This document shows, one piece after another, positions 25,509-34,003 of a DNA stretch of 64,000 nt. Position 1 is the stretch's first letter. Each line of letters begins with the position of its first letter. Source of the DNA: Pseudobdellovibrionaceae bacterium (GTDB lineage: Bacteria; Bdellovibrionota; Bdellovibrionia; Bdellovibrionales; Bdellovibrionaceae); contig JAOASS010000009.1 of assembly GCA_030158485.1 (NCBI GenBank), positions 124,001 through 188,000 on the forward strand, in the 5' to 3' direction. Position numbers and translations under genes: made by a program. Below the pieces are notes generated by a model. That model saw nothing but the letters and a program-made list of their open reading frames with translations. It was not told where the DNA came from and ran no database searches.

Positions 25509-25844
25509 ATGAAAAAATGTCATCGGGGCTTGTTACTTATGTTATTCTTTTTTATACCGTTGGCGGAAGCTCAACGTGATAGCAAGCGTGAAAGTCGTCA
25601 AGAAAGCAGGATTAAGAGTGGGGCCAATTCTAACACGCTCACTTCGCGCGAAGTCAAAAGACTTGAAAGCGGCCAGGATCGTGTTGATTCGGCTCAGGGC
25701 AAAGCAATAGCTGATGGCGTAGTCAGTAAAAAAGAAAAAATTAAAATTGAAAAAATGCAAGATCGTCAGAGTCGGCAGATTTATATACAAAAACACGATG
25801 GTCAATTTCAAGGACGCAAGTCACCAGCCAATCGATCGAAGTAA
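25509..25844 (+). CDS. Small secreted basic protein, conserved uncharacterised family
   Basis: The 111-residue protein has a signal peptide (hydrophobic residues about 7-20, cleavage near AEA-Q), then a highly charged mature part. Its core TSREVKRLESGQDRVDSAQG, the following AIADGVVSKKEKIKIEKMQD and then RQSRQIYIQKHD match a pattern I recall from many proteobacterial hypotheticals: two short helical repeats ending in a Q-D-R-x-S-R-x-I-Y motif. No function is known to me. It is likely periplasmic. The strong GGG-TTAA ribosome site is close to the HIT gene stop, suggesting co-transcription. Confidence 0.7.
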   Translation: MKKCHRGLLLMLFFFIPLAEAQRDSKRESRQESRIKSGANSNTLTSREVKRLESGQDRVDSAQGKAIADGVVSKKEKIKIEKMQDRQSRQIYIQKHDGQFQGRKSPANRSK

Positions 25845-25888
25845 TGATCGATACTTTAAGTTTCATAAATTATTCTTATACTAACGAT

Positions 25889-26206
25889 TTAAATTTCTCG
25901 TACCAGCAGGACTGGTAAATGCAATGAATTAGGTTAGTATGAATTCAGAGCCATTCTAATGGCATGGAAGGAGGTGGTGCTATGGTTAACAGTTGTGACA
26001 GTACCGTGGCGGAGGTGAGTGCTCCCTAGGGCCTTTCCAAGCCAAATTGGTTTGGAGCCTTATTGAGTCATTCCTTTCGCCGCATACTAATCAAATTAAA
26101 TCATAACCTTCTGTGAAAGCAGAAAAGTTAAAAGATAGAATTTGTTCACCGAAAGCGCCCCTCTTCTAGACCAACTGTCAAAAAGAGTAGGCGCTTTCCT
26201 TTTTTT
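25889..26206 (+). ncRNA. Structured RNA of unknown class, possible leader of the next gene
   Basis: This 385-base gap has no credible open frame. A TATACT -10 element (25877-25882) with a loose -35 upstream would start an RNA near 25889. GGTTAGTATG (25932-25941) pairs with CATACTAATC (26083-26092) and is extended by AATT pairs after one mismatch, closing about 140 bases. Inside are GCCAT-TCTA-ATGGC (25951-25964), GCTATGGT/ACCGTGGC (25979-26010) and TGGAAGG/CCTTTCCA (25965-26039). ACCAG-CAGGA-CTGGT lies upstream of the closing stem. It ends in a strong terminator 24 bases before the next ATG. It matches no riboswitch, 6S, SRP, tmRNA or RNase P consensus I know. Confidence 0.6.
26151..26206 (+). 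terminator. Strong intrinsic terminator ending the structured RNA
   Basis: GAAAGCGCC (26151-26159) and GGCGCTTTC (26190-26198) form a perfect 9-bp stem, and CTCTT/AAGAG continues it inward. It is followed by C and seven T residues (26200-26206). It lies directly before the aldehyde-dehydrogenase-like gene, so it could be the expression platform of an attenuator. Confidence 0.85.
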
Positions 26207-26229
26207 AATATTTGGGGCATAAATCATTT

Positions 26230-27492
26230 ATGTCTCAAACTCATAACTTTATTAATAATGAATTAATTCTTGGTCCAGCTACGACGATGGATTTTGTAAA
26301 ATCACTTCAATCGGCTAAAGAAGCTCAAGAAAACTATAAAAAAACTGACTTTGTGCATAGAGCTGATGTCTTACAAAAGTATGCAGAACTTATAAGTGAA
26401 TCAAAAGCGGAACTTGTAGCAGCTGAATCTCGAGATTCATTTCTACCTCCTGAATTTTGCTTTCAGGAGATCATCGATCCAGCTCAAAAATATATTGAAA
26501 ACCTAAGTATTGAGTTAAGGCTTTTTACTCAACCACAAAATCTTTTGCCCATGGGTGTAATCGGGATATCGGGTCCCAGGACTCTGGGCTTTCTAGATCA
26601 AGCAAAGTGGATCGCTAATTGTCTTGCAACTGCAAATGCTGTTATTTTGAAACCTTCTCTTGAATCAAGTGGATCGGCATTAAGATTAGCATCCATTTTA
26701 CAAAAGCTGGGTTTGCCTAAAAGTTTAGTACAAGTACTCAATGGCGATGACTTCGAACTGAATACACTGCTTGCGGGTCATCCTGGTATTAATGCTTTTC
26801 TCTACTCAGGATCATTTTTGGCCGCAGAAAAGCTTATCCAAGAAGTTGGAAAAAGAAAAAAGAAAGCCCAGTTCTTTTTAGGAGCAAAAAACAGCGCATT
26901 AATTCTTCCGGATTTTGACTATAAAAAAAATATCGCTGAAATTTTGAAGCCTGCTCTTTTTGGCATGGGACAGCTTCAGGTCAATACGCATAGATTTTTT
27001 ATTTCTCAAAGTATTGAAAAAGATTTTTATGAAACTTTAAAAGACTATATTCAAACTCTAGATTTATCGAAGCTAACACCTTTATTCTCAAAACCAAGGC
27101 AAGATCTTTACTTAAAAGCTGTTGAACAGGTGGTGTCTGATGAAGGAAAGTTGTTGCGAAAAGAATCACCCACATTTACTCGTGACCTTTCAAATTGCTC
27201 TGAACTTCAACAAGATGAAATACCAGGGCCTTTATTTATTGTAACGGCTGTTAAGTATGTTCATGAAATGGTTAAGTGGACTAATACGGGTTACTACGGT
27301 CACTCTGCTATAATTTGGGGACCTGAAGAAAAAGCTCGTCATTTAGCTTCTCAGCTTCAAGTCGGCCAAGTTTTAATTAATAAGTGGTGTGATTTTAGTA
27401 ACTGGGCTGTCCCCACAAAACAGTCTTTTTGGGGACATTCTGATTTAAAATGGTCTGGAACTTTTTATTCAGATGTCAAAAAAGTGTTATAG
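26230..27492 (+). CDS. Aldehyde-dehydrogenase-fold protein lacking the catalytic Cys and Glu
   Basis: The 420-residue protein (ATG 26230; no start codon closer to the GGGGC at 26214) has the ALDH fold: an N-terminal helical region, GVIGISGPRTLGFLDQAKW, ANAVILKPSLESSGSALRLA, and LGAKNSALILPDFDY. Where enzymes have E-L-G-G-K, it has F-L-G-A-K. Where they have G-Q-x-C, it has GMGQLQVNTHRFF. Both the general base Glu and the nucleophile Cys are therefore missing, and a normal dehydrogenase reaction is not expected. It is also shorter than typical ALDHs (about 480). It follows the structured RNA and terminator. A proline/PutA-type or succinate-semialdehyde identity cannot be assigned. Confidence 0.75.
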   Translation: MSQTHNFINNELILGPATTMDFVKSLQSAKEAQENYKKTDFVHRADVLQKYAELISESKAELVAAESRDSFLPPEFCFQEIIDPAQKYIENLSIELRLFTQPQNLLPMGVIGISGPRTLGFLDQAKWIANCLATANAVILKPSLESSGSALRLASILQKLGLPKSLVQVLNGDDFELNTLLAGHPGINAFLYSGSFLAAEKLIQEVGKRKKKAQFFLGAKNSALILPDFDYKKNIAEILKPALFGMGQLQVNTHRFFISQSIEKDFYETLKDYIQTLDLSKLTPLFSKPRQDLYLKAVEQVVSDEGKLLRKESPTFTRDLSNCSELQQDEIPGPLFIVTAVKYVHEMVKWTNTGYYGHSAIIWGPEEKARHLASQLQVGQVLINKWCDFSNWAVPTKQSFWGHSDLKWSGTFYSDVKKVL

Positions 27493-27514
27493 ATTTTTGA
27501 GTGTCAAAATGACG

Positions 27515-27721
27515 TTAGTTTAGTGTGTAAATTTTGGCGCGGGTTTTGACATCGCATTCAAGGCAAAAAGCTTCTTCTTTAATTTGATTCACATCTTTTT
27601 GAGAAAAATGCTTCAGTTCTAATACATTTCGACAGAGCACACAATTTCCATGGTTTTGAACAAAGTCTTGATGTTGTGTTGTTTCAATTTTTTCAAAATA
27701 CTGAACTTTAGTGGCAATCAT
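27515..27721 (-). CDS. Small CxxC zinc-finger-like protein
   Basis: The 68-residue protein has NCVLCRNVLEL and, 28 residues later, FCLECDVKTRAK. This is a pair of CxxC motifs that would bind one zinc. The ATG is preceded on the minus strand by GGAGGA at five-base spacing, which supports a real gene despite its size. The fold resembles a treble-clef or rubredoxin-like knuckle. The function is unknown to me. It is convergent with the ALDH-like gene and divergent from the lipoprotein gene. Confidence 0.65.
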   Translation of the reverse strand: MIATKVQYFEKIETTQHQDFVQNHGNCVLCRNVLELKHFSQKDVNQIKEEAFCLECDVKTRAKIYTLN

Positions 27722-27879
27722 AAATTCCTCCGGGTTACAGATAATATCCGAAGCAAAGTCCGTTCCACGGATCTTGGTCTAGCCCGGATCTTATTCACGA
27801 GCCTCTCTACTTTTTGCAAAAAGATTTTTTGAATTTTTTTACTACTTCAACAATCAAATCACTTATGTCAGGAGACTTT

Positions 27880-28788
27880 ATGAAACTGAAGATTTTAGTT
27901 CTTCCCCTGTTACTTTCCATTATTTCTTGTATTGAAGTCAGAGATCCCGATCAGAATAAAAAACTAGAAGTGGTCGAGACTCGGGTTTTTGCAGAAGTGA
28001 GGCCTCTAGCTCAGCCTCAAAAGTATGCGGTTTTGATCAAAGGTCTTTCAGGTCTTTCGCAAGTTACGCGCAAATCATTGAGCTCTGCTAAGATTGGAAA
28101 GCTTGAACAAGTTGTAGTTTCTAATCTGGAAGCCGAAGACATTGTTGAAGCGGCAGGCGTTTATGAATACTCAATTCTTCAAAATGGTCAGAATATTCAA
28201 TTGCAAGTCGAAATTCCTCACGACTACATAATAGAAGATGAAATGAATATCAGTCAGTTAGTCGATTTAAAGCAAAAAAATGATCAAGATCATTTCCACG
28301 TATTAGAAACAAATGGAAGAGTCTATTTTAAAGCAAGGTCATCTTTATTAACAAACGGAGAAAACATCTTAATTAAAGCGCAGATGATCGAAAGCGAAGG
28401 GGCTATTATACAAACTTTTTTGCCACTTCAAAAAGCGAAAAACTTAGTGCACGGTCGACATGGTGGTCATATTAAATTAGAGTCAAAAAGTATCCGTGGG
28501 ACATTAGAAGTATTTATGAGGGGCGAATCTGGTGGCGACATGTTGGTATCTCCGACAGCTGCTCAAATGCGAATCGAAGACATGCAGAATGATGGAAGAA
28601 AAGGCGGCAATTCTGGATTTTTGGAACTGCAAATTGATGATCAATCAAAAGGTCGTGTGACGTACGCACTTGAGCCCGGCCAAGGGAGTTTGGGTGTTGA
28701 AATTCGATATAACCAGAAACGAACTTATAAACCAAGGGGCGTAGATGGAATTGCTGGAGTCTCTCAGATGCCAATTGGTTTTAAATAA
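27880..28788 (+). CDS. Predicted lipoprotein, unknown function
   Basis: I chose ATG 27880, with GGAGA nine bases upstream, over the longer frame from 27814. The 302-residue protein has a lipoprotein signal ending LLLSIISC, then a mature part of mixed beta and coil. It contains RKSLSSAKIGKLEQVVVSN and a possible beta-sandwich C terminus (RGTLEVFMRGESGGDMLVSP, GRVTYALEPGQGSLGVEIRY). I do not recognise a family. It is probably anchored to the outer membrane on the periplasmic side. It faces the ddl operon with a ten-base gap, so no shared regulation is expected. Confidence 0.7.
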   Translation: MKLKILVLPLLLSIISCIEVRDPDQNKKLEVVETRVFAEVRPLAQPQKYAVLIKGLSGLSQVTRKSLSSAKIGKLEQVVVSNLEAEDIVEAAGVYEYSILQNGQNIQLQVEIPHDYIIEDEMNISQLVDLKQKNDQDHFHVLETNGRVYFKARSSLLTNGENILIKAQMIESEGAIIQTFLPLQKAKNLVHGRHGGHIKLESKSIRGTLEVFMRGESGGDMLVSPTAAQMRIEDMQNDGRKGGNSGFLELQIDDQSKGRVTYALEPGQGSLGVEIRYNQKRTYKPRGVDGIAGVSQMPIGFK

Positions 28789-28797
28789 AGTTACGTT

Positions 28798-29898
28798 CTA
28801 TTTTTCTAAGTTAAGATAGTTGAAAAATATTTGGTTGTCTCGTTTGTGTTTTTCTAATCCTAATTCAATCAATTGGGTTATTAAATCAGAATATGATAGC
28901 CCAGAAGCTTCCCACATTTTGGGATACATTGAAATTGAAGTGAAACCGGGAAGTGTATTGATCTCGTTAACATACACTTCGCCAGATTTTTTCATAAAAA
29001 AGTCAACTCGAGTAAAGCCATCGCAGCAAAGTAATTCATAGGTTTTGATGGCTACATTTTGTACATTTTTAATTTGATCTTCAGTTAAATTTGCAGGCAC
29101 TTGAGGCGTCGCACCCTTTTCATCTAAGTACTTAGCTTCATAAGAATAAAATTCGTGATGCAGAATAATTTCACCTGGTAAAGAAGCTTTGGGAGAATCA
29201 TTGTGGCCTAAAACAGAAATTTCAATTTCTCGACCTTGGATAAACTCTTCAGCTAGTACTTTCTCGTCGTATTGGAATGCATCTTTTAGCTTGAGCTCAA
29301 ATTCTTCTTCATTTTTAATTTTGTGAACGCCAACTGAAGAACCGCTACTAGCAGGCTTGATAAAGAAAGGTAGGCCAAGCTTGTTTTTAATTTCATTGAA
29401 ATTTACAACTTTATTTTTATGTAGAACTGAATAGCGAGCATTCGGTATTCCTGCATAAGTTAAAAGTCGCTTCATGATTTCCTTGTCCATGCCCATAGCA
29501 GAACCCATTACACCGGTGCCGACAAAGGGAAGGTTCATCATTTTAAAAAGACCTTGAATTGTTCCATCTTCTCCAAAAGTTCCATGTAAAACAGGGAACG
29601 CGATATCAATTTCAAAACTCAAATTTTTTTCCAGAAGATAAAGACTTGGTTTACCTTTTTGACAAACTAAAGATGTTGCTTGGGCATCGCGAGGCAAAGT
29701 TGCATCTGTTAACGAAGTCATTTTTTTTAAAGAATCAGCTGATCCAATATGGTACCAGCTTCCTTCTTTTGAAATGCCGATTAGATGAGCTTCAAAGAGC
29801 TTTTTATCCAAAGCTTCATAAATATTTTTTATTGAACGAAGGGAAATTTCATGTTCAGCCGAGCGGCCACCAAAGATCAGAGCAACTTTTTTTTTCAT
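28798..29898 (-). CDS. ddl: D-alanine--D-alanine ligase
   Basis: The 366-residue ATP-grasp enzyme begins [20 protein letters not shown]. It has [56 protein letters not shown] and the metal-binding end [19 protein letters not shown]. It joins two D-alanines for the peptidoglycan stem peptide in the cytoplasm. The family form with AEHEIS and a length near 365 is the DdlA/VanA-like type rather than the short DdlB. elbB lies upstream with a nine-base gap, so the two are likely co-transcribed. Confidence 0.95.
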   Translation of the reverse strand: MKKKVALIFGGRSAEHEISLRSIKNIYEALDKKLFEAHLIGISKEGSWYHIGSADSLKKMTSLTDATLPRDAQATSLVCQKGKPSLYLLEKNLSFEIDIAFPVLHGTFGEDGTIQGLFKMMNLPFVGTGVMGSAMGMDKEIMKRLLTYAGIPNARYSVLHKNKVVNFNEIKNKLGLPFFIKPASSGSSVGVHKIKNEEEFELKLKDAFQYDEKVLAEEFIQGREIEISVLGHNDSPKASLPGEIILHHEFYSYEAKYLDEKGATPQVPANLTEDQIKNVQNVAIKTYELLCCDGFTRVDFFMKKSGEVYVNEINTLPGFTSISMYPKMWEASGLSYSDLITQLIELGLEKHKRDNQIFFNYLNLEK

Positions 29899-29907
29899 AT
29901 GATATTA

Positions 29908-30567
29908 TTAGGCCATTTCAATAAGTTCTTTGGCAAGACCGAAAATTCCCTTAAAGACAGAAGCTGGATTGGTATCATGCATATAAGCGGGAGAAGTGAT
30001 AATTTTATGATCACGGTCAGTTATAAAATCGCTTACGGGACATTCAATATGGAGAGCTCCTGTTTTATTAACTTCAGTGATTACTTTTGAGTTTTCACCA
30101 AGAGTGAGTGTTATTTTTTTTTCACCCAAGACACAGGCAACAAGAACAGGTGAGATACAAACGGCCCCGATAGGTTTACCTTGAGAATAAAAATCAACAA
30201 TTGCTTGCCTAACTTCTGGAAGAACGGTGCAGGCAGCGCCTTTTTCTGCCCAATTTGACAGAACCGTTGCGGTACCTGAGCCGCCAGCAAAACAAAGGGC
30301 ATCAAAATTATCAGCTTTTAATTTTTTTAAATCAGTCACTTCGCCACGTAAAATTCTGGCCGCTTCATGGAGGGCATTTCGAGTTTTCCCTGTTTTTTTA
30401 CCGGAGACATGATCTGTTTCAGGAGCTTCTATATCTGGTGCAAATCCTGTTACTTCTGCGCCTGTTTGCGAAAAAGCGATTAGCAATGAAACGGCTTCTA
30501 TTATTTCAGCGCCGTCTTTGTTTCCGCAACCAGATAAGACCAAAGCAACTTTTTTTATATTTTTCAT
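29908..30567 (-). CDS. elbB: ElbB-type DJ-1/PfpI glyoxalase-like protein
   Basis: The 219-residue protein has VALVLSGCGNKDGAEIIEAV at the start, and the nucleophile elbow with the cysteine in GKPIGAVCISPVL. EARNIARG-like residues appear as TRNALHEAARILRGEVTDL, and the end is SPAYMHDTNPASVFKGI. That is the ElbB (EnhancingLycopeneBiosynthesis) family, with glyoxalase activity shown for the Escherichia coli protein. Its physiological substrate is uncertain. It is upstream of ddl on the minus strand; the lipoprotein gene at 30589 is 22 bases further upstream. Confidence 0.9.
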   Translation of the reverse strand: MKNIKKVALVLSGCGNKDGAEIIEAVSLLIAFSQTGAEVTGFAPDIEAPETDHVSGKKTGKTRNALHEAARILRGEVTDLKKLKADNFDALCFAGGSGTATVLSNWAEKGAACTVLPEVRQAIVDFYSQGKPIGAVCISPVLVACVLGEKKITLTLGENSKVITEVNKTGALHIECPVSDFITDRDHKIITSPAYMHDTNPASVFKGIFGLAKELIEMA

Positions 30568-30588
30568 GACACGGGTTTATCAAATATC

Positions 30589-31350
30589 TTAGAAGGACTC
30601 AATATTATTGCAATTCACAAGTTGGTAAACAGAGTTGTCGAATTTCTGTAGACCTTCGACACAAAAACTTAAAACTTTTGAGATTTCTTGTACTTGGGGT
30701 GAAATTTGAATCACGTAGCGAAGTTTTCCTGTATCGACAGCTCCTGTCGCTTTATCTGTAATTTGATAAGCTCTATTAAGTGAGAGCTTTCGAACAGGAA
30801 TATTTTGTGGTCCATAAGTAGCCGCTTCATTTTGAATACTCGAGCAGTTCATTTGAACAATCGAGTTTTCAGTTTCGAAATTAGAACAAAAACCCCTTAG
30901 GCCGATCAGGAAGTCCCACGAAAAAACAGTGTATTCAGTTCCGTCACCAAAAAATTGATAATAGCCTTCATCCGTTAAAACCAAAATAAGGCTTCTGACG
31001 CTTGTGACAGGTTGTTGTGGATTACCTTGATCATCTCTTTGGATCACTTTGACCTGAAATTTGTACTGAGTCTGATTTCCCTGAGACGTGGCTTCGAGCA
31101 CTGTTAATTCTCGGCGAAATCGTTCTCTGGTGACGCTGTTCGCGATTTTAAGGCTTTCAACCATTGTATCTTTGTCGCCCACTTTAATACTTCCAGGTGA
31201 TATCGTGCCGGGACCTACGATATCATCAATAATTTTTTCGTATTCAGCTTCACCTTGAATCACTTCATACTTTTCTTTTGGTTCTTTTAAGCAAGAAGTT
31301 AAAGTTAAAAATGCAATTATGCCGACTACGGTCTTAAACAGATTAATCAT
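30589..31350 (-). CDS. Predicted lipoprotein, unknown function
   Basis: The 253-residue protein has a lipoprotein signal with LTLTSC (Cys20). The mature part is mostly polar beta-type sequence with a conserved-looking C-terminal pair of cysteines (SFCVEGLQ and LVNCNNIES). Two further cysteines, in RGFCSNFE and VQMNCSS, suggest disulfides in the periplasm. No family recognised. It sits 13 bases after the acetyltransferase gene, so both are likely in one minus-strand unit with elbB and ddl downstream. Confidence 0.65.
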   Translation of the reverse strand: MINLFKTVVGIIAFLTLTSCLKEPKEKYEVIQGEAEYEKIIDDIVGPGTISPGSIKVGDKDTMVESLKIANSVTRERFRRELTVLEATSQGNQTQYKFQVKVIQRDDQGNPQQPVTSVRSLILVLTDEGYYQFFGDGTEYTVFSWDFLIGLRGFCSNFETENSIVQMNCSSIQNEAATYGPQNIPVRKLSLNRAYQITDKATGAVDTGKLRYVIQISPQVQEISKVLSFCVEGLQKFDNSVYQLVNCNNIESF

Positions 31351-31362
31351 TTAAATCGTCCT

Positions 31363-32451
31363 TTAGACTGAATCCCAGCCCCAAACCCAAAAAGGTAAAG
31401 GAAGAATTTTATTAATTTTTTGAATGCTATTTTCATTTTGAAATCCTAAGACAGAGTAATCAACAGGGCCAAATAACAAGCGTACAATATCATGCTCACG
31501 ATCAACAATCAGAAGGTCTGTGCCAACTCCGAATAAGTATCCATTGCCACGTTTTTCAAGTACAAAATCAGAAATTCCCTCTGCTCTAAAAGCTCTTTTA
31601 ACTTTCCCAAAGAAGCTAAGCTCATCGACAATTTTAATCATGCCTAAGTAGCCTTCAAATCGTATGCTTTTATCTTCAAGTTGCTTATTCAGATTGTGAG
31701 CATGGGCAGGTGTGATGAGCGTGACAGCTTGTTTTTTTTCTTTTCTGATATAGCTCATCAATGAAATTAGATCAGGAATTTGACCGCCCCATTCATGAAT
31801 ATAGTTTTGAAGGTCAGCTCCTTTTCCTTCGATCGCAAAAGCGGCCAAAGTATGATCGCCGTTCCATGCCGTGTAAGTTCTGGTATGAGGAATTTTTAAG
31901 TACTGTTTAATTTCTTCGGCCGTACGAACGGACCCCACAGTGTGCTGTGAGTAGAGTCTTTGAAGAGCTTCGGGTGAAATATTTTTATCATTTGAATATC
32001 GAAGGCCTACTTGCGGAGCTGTGAATTCTTCTTGAAAAGTATAGCTCATTTCGGTACCAGCCAATTCGAACCCTACTTTGCGATAGAAATCATGTAAATG
32101 ACTCCATAAAATAGCGAGATCGCATTTTTGATCACTTGCGATTTGCAGGCAGTCGGTGAGTACTTTGTTGCTGAAGCCTTGATTTCGATAATTTTCATGA
32201 GTCACGACAGAGCCTATTCCTGCCACTTTGAAAATAATATGCGGGGATTTGATAATCATCGGTTTAACAACAGCATGAGAAACAATCTGCTTTTGATCAG
32301 TTATGACTCGAATATTATGTCGGTTTTGAAGGTTTAAAGCCGTAGGATATTCGTTTTCAATAGACCAGTTGTGTTCAGGTCTTAATGAATGGGTTAGAAA
32401 CTCTACTAAATTTGGCCATTCTGATTCATTCAACGGGCGGGGACCTTCCAT
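31363..32451 (-). CDS. GNAT-family N-acetyltransferase, multi-domain
   Basis: I chose the ATG with first base 32451 because GGAGG lies about seven bases upstream on the minus strand; an in-frame start at 32535 is possible. The 362-residue protein has an N-terminal GNAT domain: IGSVVTHENYRNQGFSNKVL is motif A with R-x-x-G, and FYRKVGFELAG is motif B. A second half (about 150-360) continues with no known motif, resembling the Eis-like layout of a second GNAT-like domain. The substrate is unknown. The upstream gap of 170 bases separates it from the divergent ferredoxin gene. Confidence 0.72.
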   Translation of the reverse strand: MEGPRPLNESEWPNLVEFLTHSLRPEHNWSIENEYPTALNLQNRHNIRVITDQKQIVSHAVVKPMIIKSPHIIFKVAGIGSVVTHENYRNQGFSNKVLTDCLQIASDQKCDLAILWSHLHDFYRKVGFELAGTEMSYTFQEEFTAPQVGLRYSNDKNISPEALQRLYSQHTVGSVRTAEEIKQYLKIPHTRTYTAWNGDHTLAAFAIEGKGADLQNYIHEWGGQIPDLISLMSYIRKEKKQAVTLITPAHAHNLNKQLEDKSIRFEGYLGMIKIVDELSFFGKVKRAFRAEGISDFVLEKRGNGYLFGVGTDLLIVDREHDIVRLLFGPVDYSVLGFQNENSIQKINKILPLPFWVWGWDSV

Positions 32452-32624
32452 GGCAACCTCCAAGTCTTTAAGTTTCCCATACAGAAGCGGGTAGATCGAG
32501 ATCCTGCCAGCCCCATTCATGCCAAATTGCGACAAAGGACTTGGAAAAAAGGGTTCATTTCGCTTATAGTGTGCACTTCGCAGTATCCATAATTAACAAG
32601 TGGACCTGGTGATGGAGCTTTTTG

Positions 32625-32867
32625 ATGGCTGATTTAAAAATGAAGTGGAAAGAAAACACAAACGGAAAAATTTTTGTAGATCAGTCTTGCATTGCTTGCG
32701 ACGCATGCGTGTTATCGGCTCCAAAGAATTTTAAAATGCACGAAGAGGACGGTCATGCCTACGTCTCGAAACAACCAGAAACTCTTGATGAAGAAGCCGC
32801 CGTTAAAGAAGCGATTGAAGGATGCCCCGTTGAAGCCATCGGGGATTTTGGCAACCAAGAAGAATAA
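32625..32867 (+). CDS. Ferredoxin with one Fe-S cluster
   Basis: The 80-residue protein contains CIACDACVLSAPKNF and, near the end, EGCPVEAIGDFG. This is a C-x2-C-x2-C plus CP arrangement for one [4Fe-4S] cluster of the D-type (Pyrococcus/Desulfovibrio) ferredoxins; the third cysteine spacing is compressed. ATG 32625 is favoured over 32622 by the preceding GGAG spacing. It is an electron carrier with unknown partners. The nth start lies inside its 3' end. Confidence 0.85.
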   Translation: MADLKMKWKENTNGKIFVDQSCIACDACVLSAPKNFKMHEEDGHAYVSKQPETLDEEAAVKEAIEGCPVEAIGDFGNQEE

Positions 32868-33513
32868 AAAGCCGGCACTTTCTCAGGCGCCAGTTCTTGA
32901 AACACTTTTTGAACTAAAGAAAAAATATCCAGATGCTCATTGTGCGCTCGATCACAGCAATCCATTTGAGCTTTTGGTGGCGACAATTTTGTCAGCTCAA
33001 TGTACTGACGATAGAGTCAACAAAGTGACCCCGGCGTTGTTTGCGAATTATCCAGGACCAGTCGATTTATCAAAAGCTCAGCTTCAAGATGTGGAAAGAC
33101 TCATCATGAGCACTAATTTTTATAAAAATAAATCGAAGAATTTGATCGCCATGGCTCAAATGCTTGTGGACCGGTATCAATGCGAAGTTCCAATGGAAAT
33201 GGATCAATTGGTTCAGCTTCCAGGAGTAGGTCGAAAAACGGCTAATGTGGTCTTAGGGAATGCTTTTAATATTTCATCTGGAATTGTTGTTGATACGCAT
33301 GTGGGGAGACTCTCCCAACGTCTAGGTTGGACTAAGCATAAAGACCCTGTTAAAACTGAGCAGGACCTAATCAAACTGATTCCGAAGGCGGATTGGGTTT
33401 TAGTTGCTCACTTATTAATCTATCATGGTCGGAAGACTTGTAAAGCGCGTAATCCTGATTGCCAAAACTGTTTTCTTTTTGACCGATGCCCGAAGCGATA
33501 CGTTAAACTCTAA
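32848..33513 (+). CDS. nth: Endonuclease III
   Basis: The 221-residue length from TTG 32848 matches the family (about 211); GGGG two to five bases upstream is a weak ribosome site. ATG 32788 and ATG 32692 are longer in-frame options. The helix-hairpin-helix LPGVGRKTANVVL carries the catalytic lysine, and VDTHVGRLSQRLG carries the catalytic aspartate. CKARNPDCQNCFLFDRC gives C-x6-C-x2-C-x5-C for the [4Fe-4S] cluster. It removes oxidised pyrimidines in base excision repair. The start overlaps the ferredoxin gene in another frame. Confidence 0.92.
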   Translation: MATKKNKKPALSQAPVLETLFELKKKYPDAHCALDHSNPFELLVATILSAQCTDDRVNKVTPALFANYPGPVDLSKAQLQDVERLIMSTNFYKNKSKNLIAMAQMLVDRYQCEVPMEMDQLVQLPGVGRKTANVVLGNAFNISSGIVVDTHVGRLSQRLGWTKHKDPVKTEQDLIKLIPKADWVLVAHLLIYHGRKTCKARNPDCQNCFLFDRCPKRYVKL

Positions 33514-33516
33514 TCT

Positions 33517-33999
33517 ATGATCGTCGCATTTTTTGAAAGTGTTAAATATTCGGGGCATCTACTACCAATTTCTTTTTTAAGAATTTTTTTAGGATATTAT
33601 TATTTGCAAGATGCTATTTTGAAATTCAAAGGTGATTTTTTAATTCGACCTCGGATTGCAGAATTGATTTCTGAAAACTTACCAGTCAGCCAAGCTCCGG
33701 AGTGGTACAAATGGATTTTTAGTACTTTCATGGTGACTCATTGGCAGGGATTGGCCTTTATTTTTTTAGGTATTCAATTAGCCATCGCGATCTCATACAT
33801 TGTGGGTTACGTGGTTAGACCAGTGGCTTTATTAGCAGCACTTTTTACATTTCAAATGCTTTATTTAAGTGGAACTCAGTCTCAGGATCTTTTAAAAGTT
33901 CTTTTAGCGACGCATATTGCTTTTGCCTGGCTAGGTGCGGGTCGATGTTTAGGTTTTGATTATTATTTCTTTAAGCGAGTTCGCGGATTTTGGTGGTGA
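33517..33999 (+). CDS. DoxX-family membrane protein
   Basis: The 160-residue protein has four membrane segments (about 15-35, 65-90, 95-120 and 122-145) and a DoxX-like pattern. The first helix is FLRIFLGYYYLQDAILKFKG, then there is an extracytoplasmic loop with Trp and Tyr, then LVLLATHIAFAWLGAGR-like residues (KVLLATHIAFAWLGAGRCLG). DoxX proteins are small quinone- or redox-linked membrane proteins of unclear function. It lies three bases after nth and ends five bases before the thiB start, so it may be part of the thiamine transporter transcript. Confidence 0.72.
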   Translation: MIVAFFESVKYSGHLLPISFLRIFLGYYYLQDAILKFKGDFLIRPRIAELISENLPVSQAPEWYKWIFSTFMVTHWQGLAFIFLGIQLAIAISYIVGYVVRPVALLAALFTFQMLYLSGTQSQDLLKVLLATHIAFAWLGAGRCLGFDYYFFKRVRGFWW

Positions 34000-34003
34000 A
34001 AAA

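Noticed and set aside
25889-26206. c-di-GMP-I riboswitch (GEMM) or CsrB-type RNA
   Set aside because: The conserved GEMM core (GGCAAACC, GAAA, GGACGCAAAGCC) is not present. GGA triplets exist but most are not in hairpin loops, so a CsrB label is not supported.
32692-32848. ATG 32692 as the nth start
   Set aside because: It would add 52 residues of basic, low-complexity sequence inside the ferredoxin gene with no family match; the family length supports a start near 32848.
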